Shown here: positions 37,901-49,565 of the stretch, piece by piece
Layout of the letters: every line of letters starts with the position of its first letter
Position numbering within the stretch: the first letter of the stretch is position 1
Assembly (NCBI GenBank): GCA_033065855.1
Contig: JAVXUO010002260.1
Coordinates: 211,118-275,117 of the forward strand
Direction: 5' to 3'
Source of the DNA: Escallonia rubra
Lineage: Eukaryota > Streptophyta > Magnoliopsida > Escalloniales > Escalloniaceae
Length of the DNA: 64,000 nt
Notes under the pieces: generated by a model
Seen by the model: only the letters and a program-made list of their open reading frames with translations
Databases searched by the model: none
Told to the model about the DNA's origin: nothing
Position numbers and translations under genes: made by a program

Positions 37901-40900
37901 TATGAAAGTAAAATTGAGAAATCAGAAAGTCTAACATCTATGTGATCTCACATGCATAACCAAGGAGTTGTACATGTTGATCCAGAATGCAGTCTGGGCA
38001 CTGGTTTCCATCTGATTCAAATGCACTTTTTCAAGTTGTTCCACTAGAAGTCTGAAACATGAAGGAAGAGACAAGTGTCACTCGAGTTCATATGGGTACT
38101 GCTATCAGAATGTGCCCAGAGACATAACATAATGAAAATTACAAAACGATAAAGAGCCAAACCAACATATCTTGTTTTCCAATTTGGCTGTTTGTATAAA
38201 ATAGGAATGCCTTAGAAACCCACCTGTAGTTGTTGATGGCATAAGATGCACGAGAGAAGTTGTTCTTATCGGTTGATATCCAAGATACTTCAATCATGGA
38301 TTTACATGACCACTCTCTGTCCTCTATAATACCACGTCGAGGGAGTATAACGTTAGTGGACGACCTTGACAACAGAGGTGATCGGTTTTGTTCGGGACTT
38401 GAAGATGCTGAACTACGAAGCCAGCAGTATACTGCAGCCATACACCTGACCATTTCCTCAGACAATTTGCTTGGACACTCGTACAGATGATCTTTGAGAG
38501 TTCGCAGTACAGAAGTTCTCCCCATAATTGGTAGCTGATCTTGACCCTGCCAGAAATAGTTGAGATGAGATGGTTTGGATTTTGCTTGTAAAGTCGTACT
38601 AATAGCAGAGTAGCCAGTCTATCCGCGTAGTCCAACCTAATTTATGTCACATGAATATTCATCTTTTTGAGTTTAAATTACTAATTGTCCTTGTCGAAAA
38701 CAGAAATATCGAGATGGTGTGAGCCTTTAAACAACCACGTACTGTCCCAGAAACAACAAACAAACCAACAAACCAAATAAGCACTAGAAGCAAGAACGGG
38801 CAAGCCTTGCTCCCAACTATGCGTACCCGTCCTAATAAGTCAAATTACTATTTCTTACAGCTTGAGTTAACTCTACAATCAGCTGTCACACTAACATCGT
38901 ACTCTGAAAGAACTCTCAGCTCACAGGAGAATTGCATAGCCCAGAGAGGAGAAACTTTAGTCACATTCATTAACAGTCTTGAGAAAGGATCCTACTCCAT
39001 TTTAGGAAGGATCCTATTCTACCTAACTTGCATATATGTCAATGAATATGCTCGCTTCCAAGATACGAAACAACCCAGAGAAGGGGGTGAAAGTCTTTTT
39101 TTCCCATCGTACAAGAAATCAAATCAGATAATGATTCACTCATTTCTCATAATTGCACATTTAATTAGCAGCAGGAGTGGAATGGGCTTTACACCAGCCT
39201 TACAGAACTCATTGATGAACAAACTCTGTTTGCCTTTCAAACTTAAATATAGTCTGTAAGATGATAACAATCAAAAGGCCATTTTTTTTCCGGGTTTTGA
39301 AACATCTTGAGAGAAATAGGGTTCCACAGAAACCATATATGAACAGCAGTCATTTATATAAATGATGGTGGTAAATCTAAAGTTCCACAATTTTAAAGCA
39401 CTTTCAACAGAATCAATACTTGAATTTTAGGACATGGTGCCGAGACGAGTCCTTTGTCTCCAGAATTCCAATTATACATGCCATGTTTAAAGCCTTAAAA
39501 TCAACCTTTGACTACTCGTGCCAAAAGGTGATGCATCTGGAAGCTGTTAAATACAACATGATATTTCCTTGTTCAATAATCCTCAAGAATCAAAGGTCTG
39601 TGCTTTTAATCACATTGTGTATCCAGACTGGATAGATACCACAGGGTTCACAGATGAGCAGCGACCATACATGACACAGCAAAAGTTTGTGAACTAACTT
39701 TAAGATGATAGATCACTCTAAGCTTTTAAAAGAAGCATGCGTAAATTTCAAGAGGAGATACAGACCAAGTAGGTGAAGAAAATAGTTATCCTACCTTAGT
39801 ATCGTCTGAACAATTGTTCTCAAAGTGGATGTCAGCTTTACCGGCAAACGAGGAAGTATGTCTTTTCTTAGACTGCATTAAGTTTCTTTTTCCCTTCATC
39901 GCAGCCTCAATTTGGAAAGGTTGTAAAGGTAACATTTTTGAGGAACAAAAGGATCTCGAAATTACACTCGGATGTCTTCTTGATTCAATCTTTGTGTGGG
40001 CTGGCGAAGTCAGACTTGAGCTCTGCTCCGAAAGTGGCCGACTAACACAGTGTTCAAAGATGCTCCTGTACAGAGAGAGAACATGCTGCTCACGGTTTGA
40101 AACTTCTACTTCAAGTAACTCGATCTCGGCTATCAACTCTTTTGTCTGAAAAGAACCAATGTTTCAGGGTAGTTTCCAAGCAACCGAGCAATTTAAGGCT
40201 CTTAAGTGGAAGTGGAAAGGACACAATGGAAATGCATTGAACACATATATCTTAAGCTTGAACAAGTATTCTAGGTTTGCTCGTGATGTGAAACACAGGT
40301 AATCCAACAGCTAATCAAATTTGCTCAAGTGCAAAGATGAACAATACGTGCTCAAATTTAAAGATGAATCTACTGAGGAAATGTGACAGGTGGCTTTGAT
40401 GGGATTTGCCTTTAAACCTTGATAGTATATGTTTTTACAGGCTGATAACAGTGGAGCCAGCCAAACAGGGATAAGCAGTGGGTTGTTTAAGCTCGGTTCA
40501 TGAAATTTATCAAGCTTTAACATGTGATCATGCATCGTTCGTTTAGCTCTTCACCCTTCCTCAACAAGCCGAAGCTCAAGCACCTTTGATGTTTTTTATA
40601 CTTATCGGCTCTCTAACCGACGTCAGTACGTTACTCAAATCAATATATGATGAACTTGGTTCATTTATCTCATGAACCAATCTCGAAAGAGCCTCTAAGC
40701 TATTGATCATACTTATCTTGAGTAGCTTGGTTCGTCTTACAGCCTTAATTCCAGTCCAACAATTTGGGTGAAAAGAATATTAGCTCTCTCGAAAAATTGA
40801 CAAGTGAATGAAGATCCTCATTACATCAGCACTGAAAACTTTGAAATACTTCTAGCTTATCTTCTGTTTAAAGGATTACATGGAGATAACCACTCATCCA

Positions 40901-43796
40901 GGGGTCATGGCAGATTCCCCCCCCCCCCCATTTTTTTTCCAAATCCCCCTCATAAACATTTGAAATTGGGCATAGTAGTAAGTTTAATTGCCATTTTTGT
41001 GAAAAGGGACTGAAATGTGATGATACAAAAGTTTGCCTGTCGTATATTTAAAACCTCTTTCTGTTAGACCATATTTTGCCGGTTTGCCCCCTCATTCTCC
41101 AAAAGATTATGTTAAAAAGCACAATAGTAATCCATATGTTTGCTAACTGAATGGTGACGACTCAGATTTTGTATCTTAAAATAGTTAATTAGACGCGTCA
41201 GTCTAAACTGGACCCTGCGGCATTGCTTTACCTGAATACATCACGGAACATGTTAGCTTTTGTACACACACTATTGCAAACTTGCAAGTGCTTTAGATAC
41301 ATTATATCAGCTTAAATTCCTGAACCCTACCTGGGCAGCGACATGCCTATGTCCTGGAGATAAAGTACTAGAAACTCGGCCCATCGCCCTTTCAAGCAAC
41401 ATTCGCATTGATTTCTCCTGCTGCAATCGCAACTGTAGCTGCTCAATCTGCAAAGTGGAGATATTTAGAGATGAATTATTAGCATAGGTAAAATTCAGCG
41501 GCGTAGACAACTCATACATTGATGCCCCCAAATGTAAGGTAAAAAGTCTAATCAAACACTTCAAAGATGCCTATTTTTCATAGATACTCGAGTTATTATA
41601 ACCTAATTACACCAATGCCTGGTTGTTATGACTCTTATAAAATCATCATCAAATCATCTACCCTTTACACGAACGTTTCAATCTCGGAATATGACATTAA
41701 GTGTCTTCAGTCACAAACCTGATATAACAAAGTTTCAAAGCGTCTAACTCAATACAAATTGGAAAGGAATGGAAACGCATGTGTGGATTTTATATTAAAG
41801 TGCAAAGCATGGGCAGCGGGCTTATGTTTGATAGCCTGCTTACAGGTCGAAAATAACTTTGAGACGATGTTAGAGCATCCACCTCAAAACCACAAGCCTT
41901 AATAATCGAACTGCAAGCACTTAAATTGTCAGACATGTGGACATCAGATTATCCAAAACAAACTTTTGAAGGATAATAAAGAAACATCTCCCCATCAATT
42001 ATGTCCAGCTTACTGTTCAAATATGGTGCTTTCACCAATAAAAGACAGCAGTGCCTTTCAGAATACCAACCGGCCACCCGCCACGCCGAAAAGAAGAGAA
42101 AGATAGGGATATGAATGAAGTCCACAAATACAGAAGTAGGGATACATGGCATTATTGATGCTGTAATCATGCAATGTCCTTATGGCTTTTAAAAGATAAT
42201 ATTGTGGATCAGTAAGTATTGAAACAAAACACAAGAAGCACGTAGCTTGAGGCAACTCCAAATCTCAATGATAGGAAAAGAGACATGAATTTCAATCTTA
42301 CATCTTGTTCCAAGGAGGCTCTATGGTCCGATGCACCATCTTCATGCGTATCAACAACGTCCTCATAAAGGTGAGTTTGTGCCCTACAATTTCTCGCAGA
42401 AGGTGGTAGTTCCTGTGAGATTCAAGGGTGGAGATTGGCGAATTCAGTCGTTTTCATAAACCTGGACCATCGTGTACTGTAACGGAGTTTAGAAATGCTG
42501 GCCATCTCTAACTTTAAGCACCATGAGAGTTTTCAAGTGCAAGAATAATTAAGATGCTTATAAAATGACATTGAACAATATTTATAGCCTTCTTACAGGT
42601 AATTCATTCAAGTCCTTCCGTACTGAATTCAAAACTCCACCTCTTGAAAGACTCAAGTTCTTGTCAGAAGCACTAAAAAGGAAAAGGCACATGAGTTACA
42701 AGCAATTAGAGTGGCAAGACAAGACATCCATTCAGAGCAACATCAAGTTAATACCGCTCAGCAAAACTACTAAGGACCCATTTGGCTGTTCTTAAGATCC
42801 ACCATCTTCAATAAATACATTCAAAAAGAATTAGGTCATCCACTTTTTTATAACTATTTTGTCAATATGGCATTTGATTATCTCCGTAAATGAGAAATAC
42901 CAAAAGTCGAACATTATGCTTTGGTGGCTTCATTAACAGTTGTAAAATTTCAATGTAAAACGCAATAGAAAAAGATCAGCCAGTTCAAAGTTGCAATTTG
43001 CAACTTATCTTAACTAAATCAACCATTCCTTATTCAAGCCTGTTGCAGATGCAGTCCAATATAATATTTTCCGTTTTGCCTCGATTTTTAAAGCCCAAAT
43101 TTCTCCTCATTAGAGAACTATGATCGAACATGGATCTAGTCCGATGATTGTTGATTATGCCCTTCTAGACAGCCTGGAAAATAAAGAAACCCAGAAGATA
43201 CAATTCAAATGTACTCGAGCAGTACAAAAATGAAAATCCAGGTATGCATAGCAGCCATATCTTATCAGTCTGTCCTATACGTCGTCACCAATCACTCATT
43301 ATTGAGATCAAGGATTTGGGCTTATCATATTACGATTCTATTCAATAGCCTGCCGGCAGCGATTTGCTTCCGATATACAACAAGCTAATCATAAAATTAC
43401 AGCCTAAAAGCAATTATAAAAGGCCAAAACCCCAAAAACAAATTTAAAAACTCAACCTATATTATGTCAAAACACCTCAACAAAAACACTCTTTTACATG
43501 GACGGGAACAGGTAAAGGGGACTATGTTATGATATTTTTAAGTTAAATTCCAAGCTCAGAAAGCAATACGAAGAAAGTACAAGTTTAATCGAAGCAAACT
43601 CATTTTACTAGTACGAGTTAGCCACACTATATCAGCAAAACAGAAGCAAAAAGGTACATAGAGAGTAAAAAAGGTAAAAAGAACACCTATTAGAGCGCTT
43701 GTGTTGGGCATGAACATGTGGAAATGCCAACGAATCGCCATAATCTCCCCTACCAGCTCTCTTCTTAATATCATCAGCTACAGTGAAACCACCCAT
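34940..43796 (-). CDS. MIP1-type leucine-zipper and DUF547 domain protein, 598 aa, 11 exons
   Basis: Exons in transcript order: 43796-43687, 42672-42597, 42412-42302, 41447-41331, 40145-39795, 38546-38224, 38051-37952, 37866-37807, 37311-37225, 36294-36154 and 35260-34940; 1797 nt, all in phase. The start (MGGFTVADDIKKRAGRGDY) is preceded in frame by a stop. Residues ~95-170 are a heptad-rich coiled coil (IEQLQLRLQQEKSMRMLLERA; later ELLEVEVSNREQHVLSLYR), the plant ternary-complex-factor MIP1 leucine zipper. Residues ~365-500 are DUF547: TAFWINMYNSLVMHAYLAYG, PLVCFALCTGAFSDPV, KVFLPKLLERFGKEASI. The protein ends IIEWLPYSSRFRYVF, typical of the family. MIP1 zippers mediate protein pairing; DUF547 has no settled biochemical role. 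A 183-bp tandem repeat sits in the intron between 37225 and 36294. Confidence 0.92.
36447..36814. repeat. Two-copy 183-bp tandem repeat with internal sub-repeats
   Basis: AATTGTTCAGCAAAATTATTT at 36447 recurs nearly unchanged at 36630, and similarity continues to ATTGGCTA at the end of each copy. Inside each copy a shorter unit (ACTATATGAGCTGATTCTA through GTCCAGTGNTTATGTAGGTTT, about 55 bp) occurs twice, so four sub-units are present. It lies in an intron of the DUF547 gene. Confidence 0.92.
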
Positions 43797-44475
43797 TCTA
43801 CTGTTAAAACTCTCTCAATATCTTCCAAATCCCTCACATTCTTCTTCTATAAAGAATGAACATGCGTACACACGCACACACACACACAGAGAGTAGATAT
43901 GACCGTTATTGTAACAACACGTTGAATAAATGACAGACGGCACCAGACATAGATTGTAGGTTGGTATTGGAAGATGGGTAGATAAAAAATGAATGAATTC
44001 AATGCAAAAGGGCAAGTTCTTAAATGGGTACACATTAAATTCAATGATTTTATTATTATGTTGATACTGAGAAATTGAATGAACAAGGAATGTGAATTTA
44101 AATTGAAGCCACCAGCACAAACCTCAAAGAGTGGTGGGAGAAGGGGGGACCAGGTTAGCTGCCAGGAATTGAATTCTATCAACTTTGCGTTGTTGAGGGC
44201 ATTCAATGACATGATTTATTTCATCTGCCACACAGACACACACACTGGTGCACATTGAGAAAAGACACATACACATGCACACAGTGAGACAGGAAGGAAG
44301 GTGGGCTTCTGGAAAAAGGATGAAAATTTAGTTGGAAGGAGACACAGAATCGAGAGCTTTGGATTCGAAATTTCTCAAGACACATTGTCCCGAGAGTACT
44401 CATGAAATAGGCCCAACTGATCCTCATATGCAGCCTGGCGGTTCACCACCCCAGCATGTCTCGTAAACGATTGTT

Positions 44476-44575
44476 TTTTTTTTTTTGAATTTCCCAAAGG
44501 GAAATAATAGAACTGCAATTTATGGGTAATCGCAGGGGGAGGAATCGAACACGGGACCTCGAGGTCACTCCTCGA
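44476..44575 (-). mobile_element. 5'-truncated SINE-like retroposon with target-site duplication
   Basis: A 100-bp insert is flanked by perfect 13-bp direct repeats GTAAACGATTGTT at 44463-44475 and 44576-44588. On the minus strand it contains GGTCCCGTGTTCGATTCC, a good tRNA B box (GGTTCGANTCC type), and ends in a run of about 13 A next to the repeat. No A box is present, so it looks truncated at its 5' end. It lies about 700 bp upstream of the DUF547 start codon, in its promoter or leader. Confidence 0.85.
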
Positions 44576-44757
44576 GTAAACGATTGTTAAGCTCACATAC
44601 GAATGCGATATCTCGCTTTCTACGTAGCGAGACATATTAACAACCGAATGCTTTGATAAGAGCCAAATACAAGATATTCAAATTTATATCTTATCGTCTT
44701 TAGGAATATACTAAGGAAAATATTTGGTTAATACTCTGGTAGAAGGAATCTTCCTCT

Positions 44758-44920
44758 TACTCTCCATGTAGCGACAATTAATGGTTGCTAAATATTTCTT
44801 GTGACTCTCATTTAGTGACGCTAAAAAGTGTTGTTAAGAGTTGTCGCTTGAAGTGTTAACAGAAAAATCGCTAGAGACGTTTAGCGACTATTAATTGTGA
44901 CTATATATAGGGTTGGTGGA
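44758..44920. mobile_element. Small hairpin-forming element, copy A
   Basis: GCGACAATTAATGGTTGCTAAA near the left end is matched in inverted form by TTTAGCGACTATTAATTGTGAC near the right end, so the element can fold on itself. It shares its internal sequence (GTGTTGTTAAGAGTTGTCGC region) with the copy at about 48735-48901. The GCGAC/GTCGC repeats resemble sub-terminal repeats of CACTA-type transposons, but terminal CACTA was not seen, so the class is open. Confidence 0.6.
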
Positions 44921-45431
44921 AAATTTCTACAATCAGGGTAGCAGCCAAAATTTGTTCATATACTAATCTTGTTGGTTTACATGAGTTTAAGAGAGTTTTA
45001 TTGCTATAATAACAAAACAACGCAACTTCAGTTATAATGTGTACAAATTTAATCTCGCCCCTTAGTAAAGCGTCATATACATCTAAAAGAATATCAAAAT
45101 TCATATATCCACTTGAAATAGCCTACTATAGGAAGGAAAATTGTGGTAAAAGATTGATATGTGGAAGTTGATTCTCCACGCGATAAATTCGTTTTCAAGT
45201 GCGGTCTTTTGGTTATTGAGTTGAAACATCTTTTTTTCATAACTACCCATTATTTATTGGCGTCCTATCTATTTTAAAAAATATATCTTTGTTTTAACAG
45301 CCATAAACACAAAGTAACATTGCAAAGCTTAAAAAATACTCTACTTTAGTATCATTTACCCTCATTTTGTAGCATTATTAGCAAGCCTAGTCACGTCTAA
45401 CCATCAAATTCTACCAAACAATTATTTCATA

Positions 45432-45768
45432 CTCCTTCCGTCCATATAATTTGATCAACTTTCTTTTTTGGGTCGTCTCATAAAAATTGTTCATTTTCAA
45501 ATTAAGAAAGATTATATAGGTACTTTACATATTTATATTTTTTACATTTTTTTTATTCTATTTCTCTATCCACACTTAAATCTTCATCATGTCATTTTTT
45601 CTCTCTTGAACCCACTTTATTACACTTTTTTATTCATTTCTCTCTTCATATTTAACACTCTACTAACCTATTTTCTTCTCATCCTTTCTCTAAAAGGTAT
45701 AATATATCACTTAAATTCTTAATGTGCGTACAAAATAAGTTGATCGAATTATGTGAAACGGAAGGGGG
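45432..45768. mobile_element. Stowaway-like MITE, 337 bp
   Basis: The left terminus CTCCTTCCGTCCATATAATT and the inverted right terminus CCCCTTCCGTTTCACATAAT form long terminal inverted repeats that extend through TTGATCAACT / TCGATCAACT. A TA dinucleotide flanks each end (45430-45431 and 45769-45770), the target duplication of Tc1/mariner elements. The interior is AT-rich and non-coding. Confidence 0.9.
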
Positions 45769-47954
45769 TATCATTTTTTTCAAACCTGAAATGAACATTA
45801 TCATGTCCTACGTGCCATTTTTGTCGGCTCAAAGCTGGTTTCAAAGTAATAATATGACCTACTTTAGTTTGCTAGGCATGATTTAGACAGAAATTACATG
45901 TAAACTTTGACAAGATTGGAATATAGGTTAGTGTACCGGTCCTATCTGTGTTCATGACATTGGTCGTTATAATGAATGTTTCACTTTCCTTCACAAAATC
46001 ATCACGAGTCAATCCATCAGTTGGGTGAAGGCCATATCGCCCAAGGCATAATGTTCAAAGAATGGATGAGTAATTGATGATTTTATGCCACGAACTAACA
46101 TTTATCCAGCAATATTTAGTGATGTAGTTGAAACTCAGCAAAAATTTAATGGTCAAAAGTCATTTTCGAATGTGGGCACAAACACGTACATTGTGCACAC
46201 GATTGATTCTTAACTACCGAAGTAACGGATCTCTCACCATTTATGAAGTCAATAGATAGTCGCTTTTGTCACGGCATTAGAATCAGACTTCAGACGAGTG
46301 AGGTGTCAACATGGCCAGGTCGTAAACGAATGGAGCAGAGTCTAGCTAACATTGTCCGAGTTTGATTTAATTAACCTATGGAGCTTTGCCTTGCCGACTT
46401 ATTTTTTTATCGAGTCAAATTCAAAATGTTATTTTATTGGCTTAGTTAACTCCGTTAGCCTGGACTCGGACATCTAACTTGGTTCATTTTACAAGCCTAT
46501 TTGCCGTAATAAGACATTAATGATGGAGGCATGTGTTTTTCATCATCACATATTTTCTAAAGTAAAAAAAAAATACAATCATCAAAGGAAACCAAAACAA
46601 AGTAAAAATGCAAGGAAGTGCATAGCACCCAATGAGATCCCTGACTGTTAGGAATCCATAACATATCAAGAGGGCAAGAAGCTACAGAGTCAGAAGCGGC
46701 ACTGGCATTATCTCGTTGTCAAGGGGTGAGGCGGCCAAATGAGGTATCAACTTGTATAGCATCTAACCACTCTTGGTGCGTCCCAAAGCTAGATCGACTA
46801 GCATCAAATGCCAATGCCAAAGCTAGAATGAGGCCTATAATACGCTCTTTACCTCGGGCATCACGTACATAGTAAAAACTATGACAATCGTAGATCGTGT
46901 TGTACACTAGAAAAAAGTAACGTGGATAGACATCGTTGCTTTACCGGTTATCTGTTCAAGATAATCAGAGCAGGGATTTAGAAAAAATAAGTGAAAACAT
47001 TTATGTTCAGATAACTCAAAGACAACGCTAACTGAACAACATTAGCAAGGCCATGCTTCCAAAACTGAACGCGTATAAGATCCAACCGGGGTCCATCTTG
47101 CATTAAACAAAACTATGCTAACCCGGAACCATTATCGAGCACATGTAGCAGATATCGCACTGACACCAGGGTTGATGACAAATAGCATCCACACGTATTA
47201 TATAAGTGAAGCACATTGATACGAGGGTAGAAACGGACAAATGCATTGGAAGTTCACTCCAGAGACGGTGGGCATCCTCGTAGTATTTTAGCAATCGGTC
47301 GTTGATACCTCAGGGTTCCGCACACCTCAATAAGTGAAGCCTGAATTCTGGCCAGAGTAGTAGTCGGGTTAAAGCTTGCATCATGAAATATTTTTTCACC
47401 GGGTAGAATCCGTCATCAATTTTCGATTGAGATTTTGGAAATTCGAAAAACTTTTTAAATGAAAAGGATGTAATCAGCCAGTGGATTTCGTTTGAAAGGC
47501 CCGGAATAAAAATGCCAATTTAGTTTTGGACGGTTGTGGGCCTGTCCAGGTTAGTCCAAGTTGATGACTGAATTATTTTTGGTTCTTTCCATCATATTAT
47601 CTTTTTTGGGTTTTTATGTTTAATTAATTCCTTACCCAAGGAGCTAACCCTCACCATTTAAACCTCTAATAATACATACATTGCCTCGAAAAATAGAACT
47701 AAATAAATCACATCTAAATTCCTTAAAAATTGGCACCCACCAAGAGAAGGAGTGTTCATATAAAAAACACAAAGGAGACTTGCCTTTGGTACTCCAGAGA
47801 AACAAATCTTGATCGAACTTATATGCACTCAATGAATAAGATCTACTCACAGGAAAACTTCTTACGTCTTCTTGATAAACCAACGTTTATGTGAAGGTGT
47901 AAGAGTGAAAACAACACACACACACACACACACAAAGGAAGCTACGACAATTAA

Positions 47955-48523
47955 GGTAGCGTTTGAAAATAATTCCAGTTTTGGTTTTCTGTTTAAAAAA
48001 AAAACAAAAACAAAAATCAGTTTAAATTTTTTTTTAACAAAAACAAATGGGTGTTTGATTACTCAGTTTTTATTCTGAGTTTTTTCTTGGGTGGTGGTTT
48101 GCGGTGGCAGTGGCCGGTTGGGTGGTCGTCGCTGGCGGTGGCTGCCTACCGGGCGACGGTGGGTGGTGGCTGTGGTGGTGGGAGGTGGTCTCAAAATAAA
48201 AACCAAAACTGAAAATCCAAAACTCAAAATCAGTTTAGTTTTTTTTTTAACAAAAACAAATTGGTGTTTGATTACCCAGTTTTTATTTTGAGTTTTTTCT
48301 TGGGTGGTGGTTTGCGGTGGCAGTGGCCGGTTGGGTGGCCGTGGCTGGCGGTGGCTACTTGCCGGCGGGCGGTGGCTGTGGTTGGTGGGAGGTGGTCTTA
48401 AAATAAAATCAAAACTGAAAATCCAAAACTCCAAATGAGAGTTTTAAAAAATACCCTTGTTTTAAAAACTGATTTTCAAAACTAAAGAAAAAACTGAAAA
48501 AATAAACGATTTCAAACGGTGCC
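47955..48523. mobile_element. Tourist-like (PIF/Harbinger) MITE with internal duplication, 569 bp
   Basis: The ends are inverted repeats: GGTAGCGTTTGAAAATAATT on the left and, inverted, GGCACCGTTTGAAATCGTTT on the right. Both ends are bordered by TAA (47952-47954 and 48524-48526), the usual three-base target duplication of this superfamily. The interior consists of two copies of a 213-bp block (GTGTTTGATT at 48051 and 48264) with a GGTGG-rich core, giving chance Pro/Gly-rich frames but no transposase. Confidence 0.75.
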
Positions 48524-48734
48524 TAAATCATGACTTCTTTTTGGGACAAGATCAAAAGGAATCATGACTTCTTGAAAAACCATGACACGTAGAAAGCGAC
48601 GAATCCCCTTTGCACTTCTTTTAAGGGAATATTTGGCTGCAAACTTAAAAAAATCGCTATCCAATATTGTATCATCTATCACATGAAAAGTTTTAACTGC
48701 TACTGGATGTTCAAAGACACCTACCTACACCCCC

Positions 48735-48901
48735 CTTCCCCCCAAATACATGAGTAATTATTTGTCGTTAAATATTCTTAGTGACTTTTAGTTAATAACA
48801 TTAAAAAAGTGATGTTAAGAATTGTGGTTTAAAGTGTTAGTAGAACAACCTCTGAAAACATTTAGCAAATATTAATTGTCGTTATCTAAAGTGTTGCAGG
48901 T
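48735..48901. mobile_element. Small hairpin-forming element, copy B
   Basis: It aligns with copy A over most of its length: TCGTTAAATATTCTTAGTGAC, AAAAAGTGATGTTAAGAATTG and ATATTAATTGTCGTTAT correspond to strings in the same order at 44780-44900. It ends in GTGTTGCAGG, close to the GTGTTGTAGG end of copy C. Non-coding and more decayed than copy A. Confidence 0.55.
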
Positions 48902-49452
48902 AGATCTTACGATCCGAATAGCAAGAATTTTCTTTCCTTTCTCAAAACTAATAAGCAACTTACTATAGAAATGGTTGGAGCCTTATACACTAAGCCAATT
49001 TGCAAGCTAAAATAATCAATATAGTTGGATGTGTAAGGTGGATGATTACGGATATCCGTTTAGTTAAAAATTGATTACGATCATGACATCAAGCCACCCT
49101 AATTAGGGGCTTTACTTTGTAATATGCCCCATCATCATCAAGCTTATCTCCACATAAGTTGTAAATTTATAATAATGTTGTTTCTATGTATATGATTACT
49201 AATTAACTTAGTTGTCTCCACGCTCATAATGTGTCCTATAACAAATATTGGCCGGTGCCTACGGACCAATCAGAATGCTCCTTTTACTCATTGGGGTCCC
49301 ATGGTCGGTGCTAGCTATGACCCCTTCCCCCAACTCTACTATGGACCATATAAATTACCCCCCAAAAAAATAAAAAAATAAAGAGCAAAGGGTTTCTTTT
49401 TTCTTGGCGGTGGGCATCATATCATATATGTCTTAAGTACTTAGAGTTGCAC

Positions 49453-49460
49453 TATATAAG
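49453..49460 (+). promoter_or_regulatory. TATA box of the TIP2 gene
   Basis: TATATAAG lies 106-113 bp upstream of the ATG, which would place transcription start near 49485 and give a leader of about 80 nt. No competing TATA element lies closer. Confidence 0.7.
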
Positions 49461-49565
49461 CTATGTTGTGTGGAGCTCGGTATACTTGCAAGTTAGAGCA
49501 AAGCAAAACCTAATTTCTGAGGAGTGTTCTTGAGTTTCTTCCTGTTCTCGAGTGTACGTGGAGAT

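Larger units (their letters stand above)
43797..49452. other. Transposon-rich spacer between the DUF547 and TIP2 genes
   Basis: The two genes diverge, so both promoters lie here. The DUF547 leader probably covers at least 43797-44100, with GT/CA-rich microsatellites. Further right are a truncated SINE-like insertion, two hairpin-type small elements, a Stowaway-like MITE and a Tourist-like element. A 62-codon minus-strand frame at 46719-46907 (FYYVRDARGKERIIGLILAL) has ordinary amino-acid composition but matched no family I know and has stops around it; it may be a relic. No intact gene was recognised between about 44.6 and 49.45 kb. Confidence 0.55.

Noticed and set aside
38807..39259. 150-codon plus-strand frame
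   Set aside because: It is antisense to an intron of the DUF547 gene, with no domain or conserved motif.
46719..46907. Minus-strand frame with FYYVRDARGKERIIGLILAL
   Set aside because: The composition is protein-like, but I recognise no family and the flanks are full of stops in all frames. Noted as a possible relic only.
48063..48434. Pro/Thr-rich frame on the minus strand and Gly/Trp-rich frame on the plus strand
   Set aside because: They arise from the duplicated GGTGG-rich core of the Tourist-like element.
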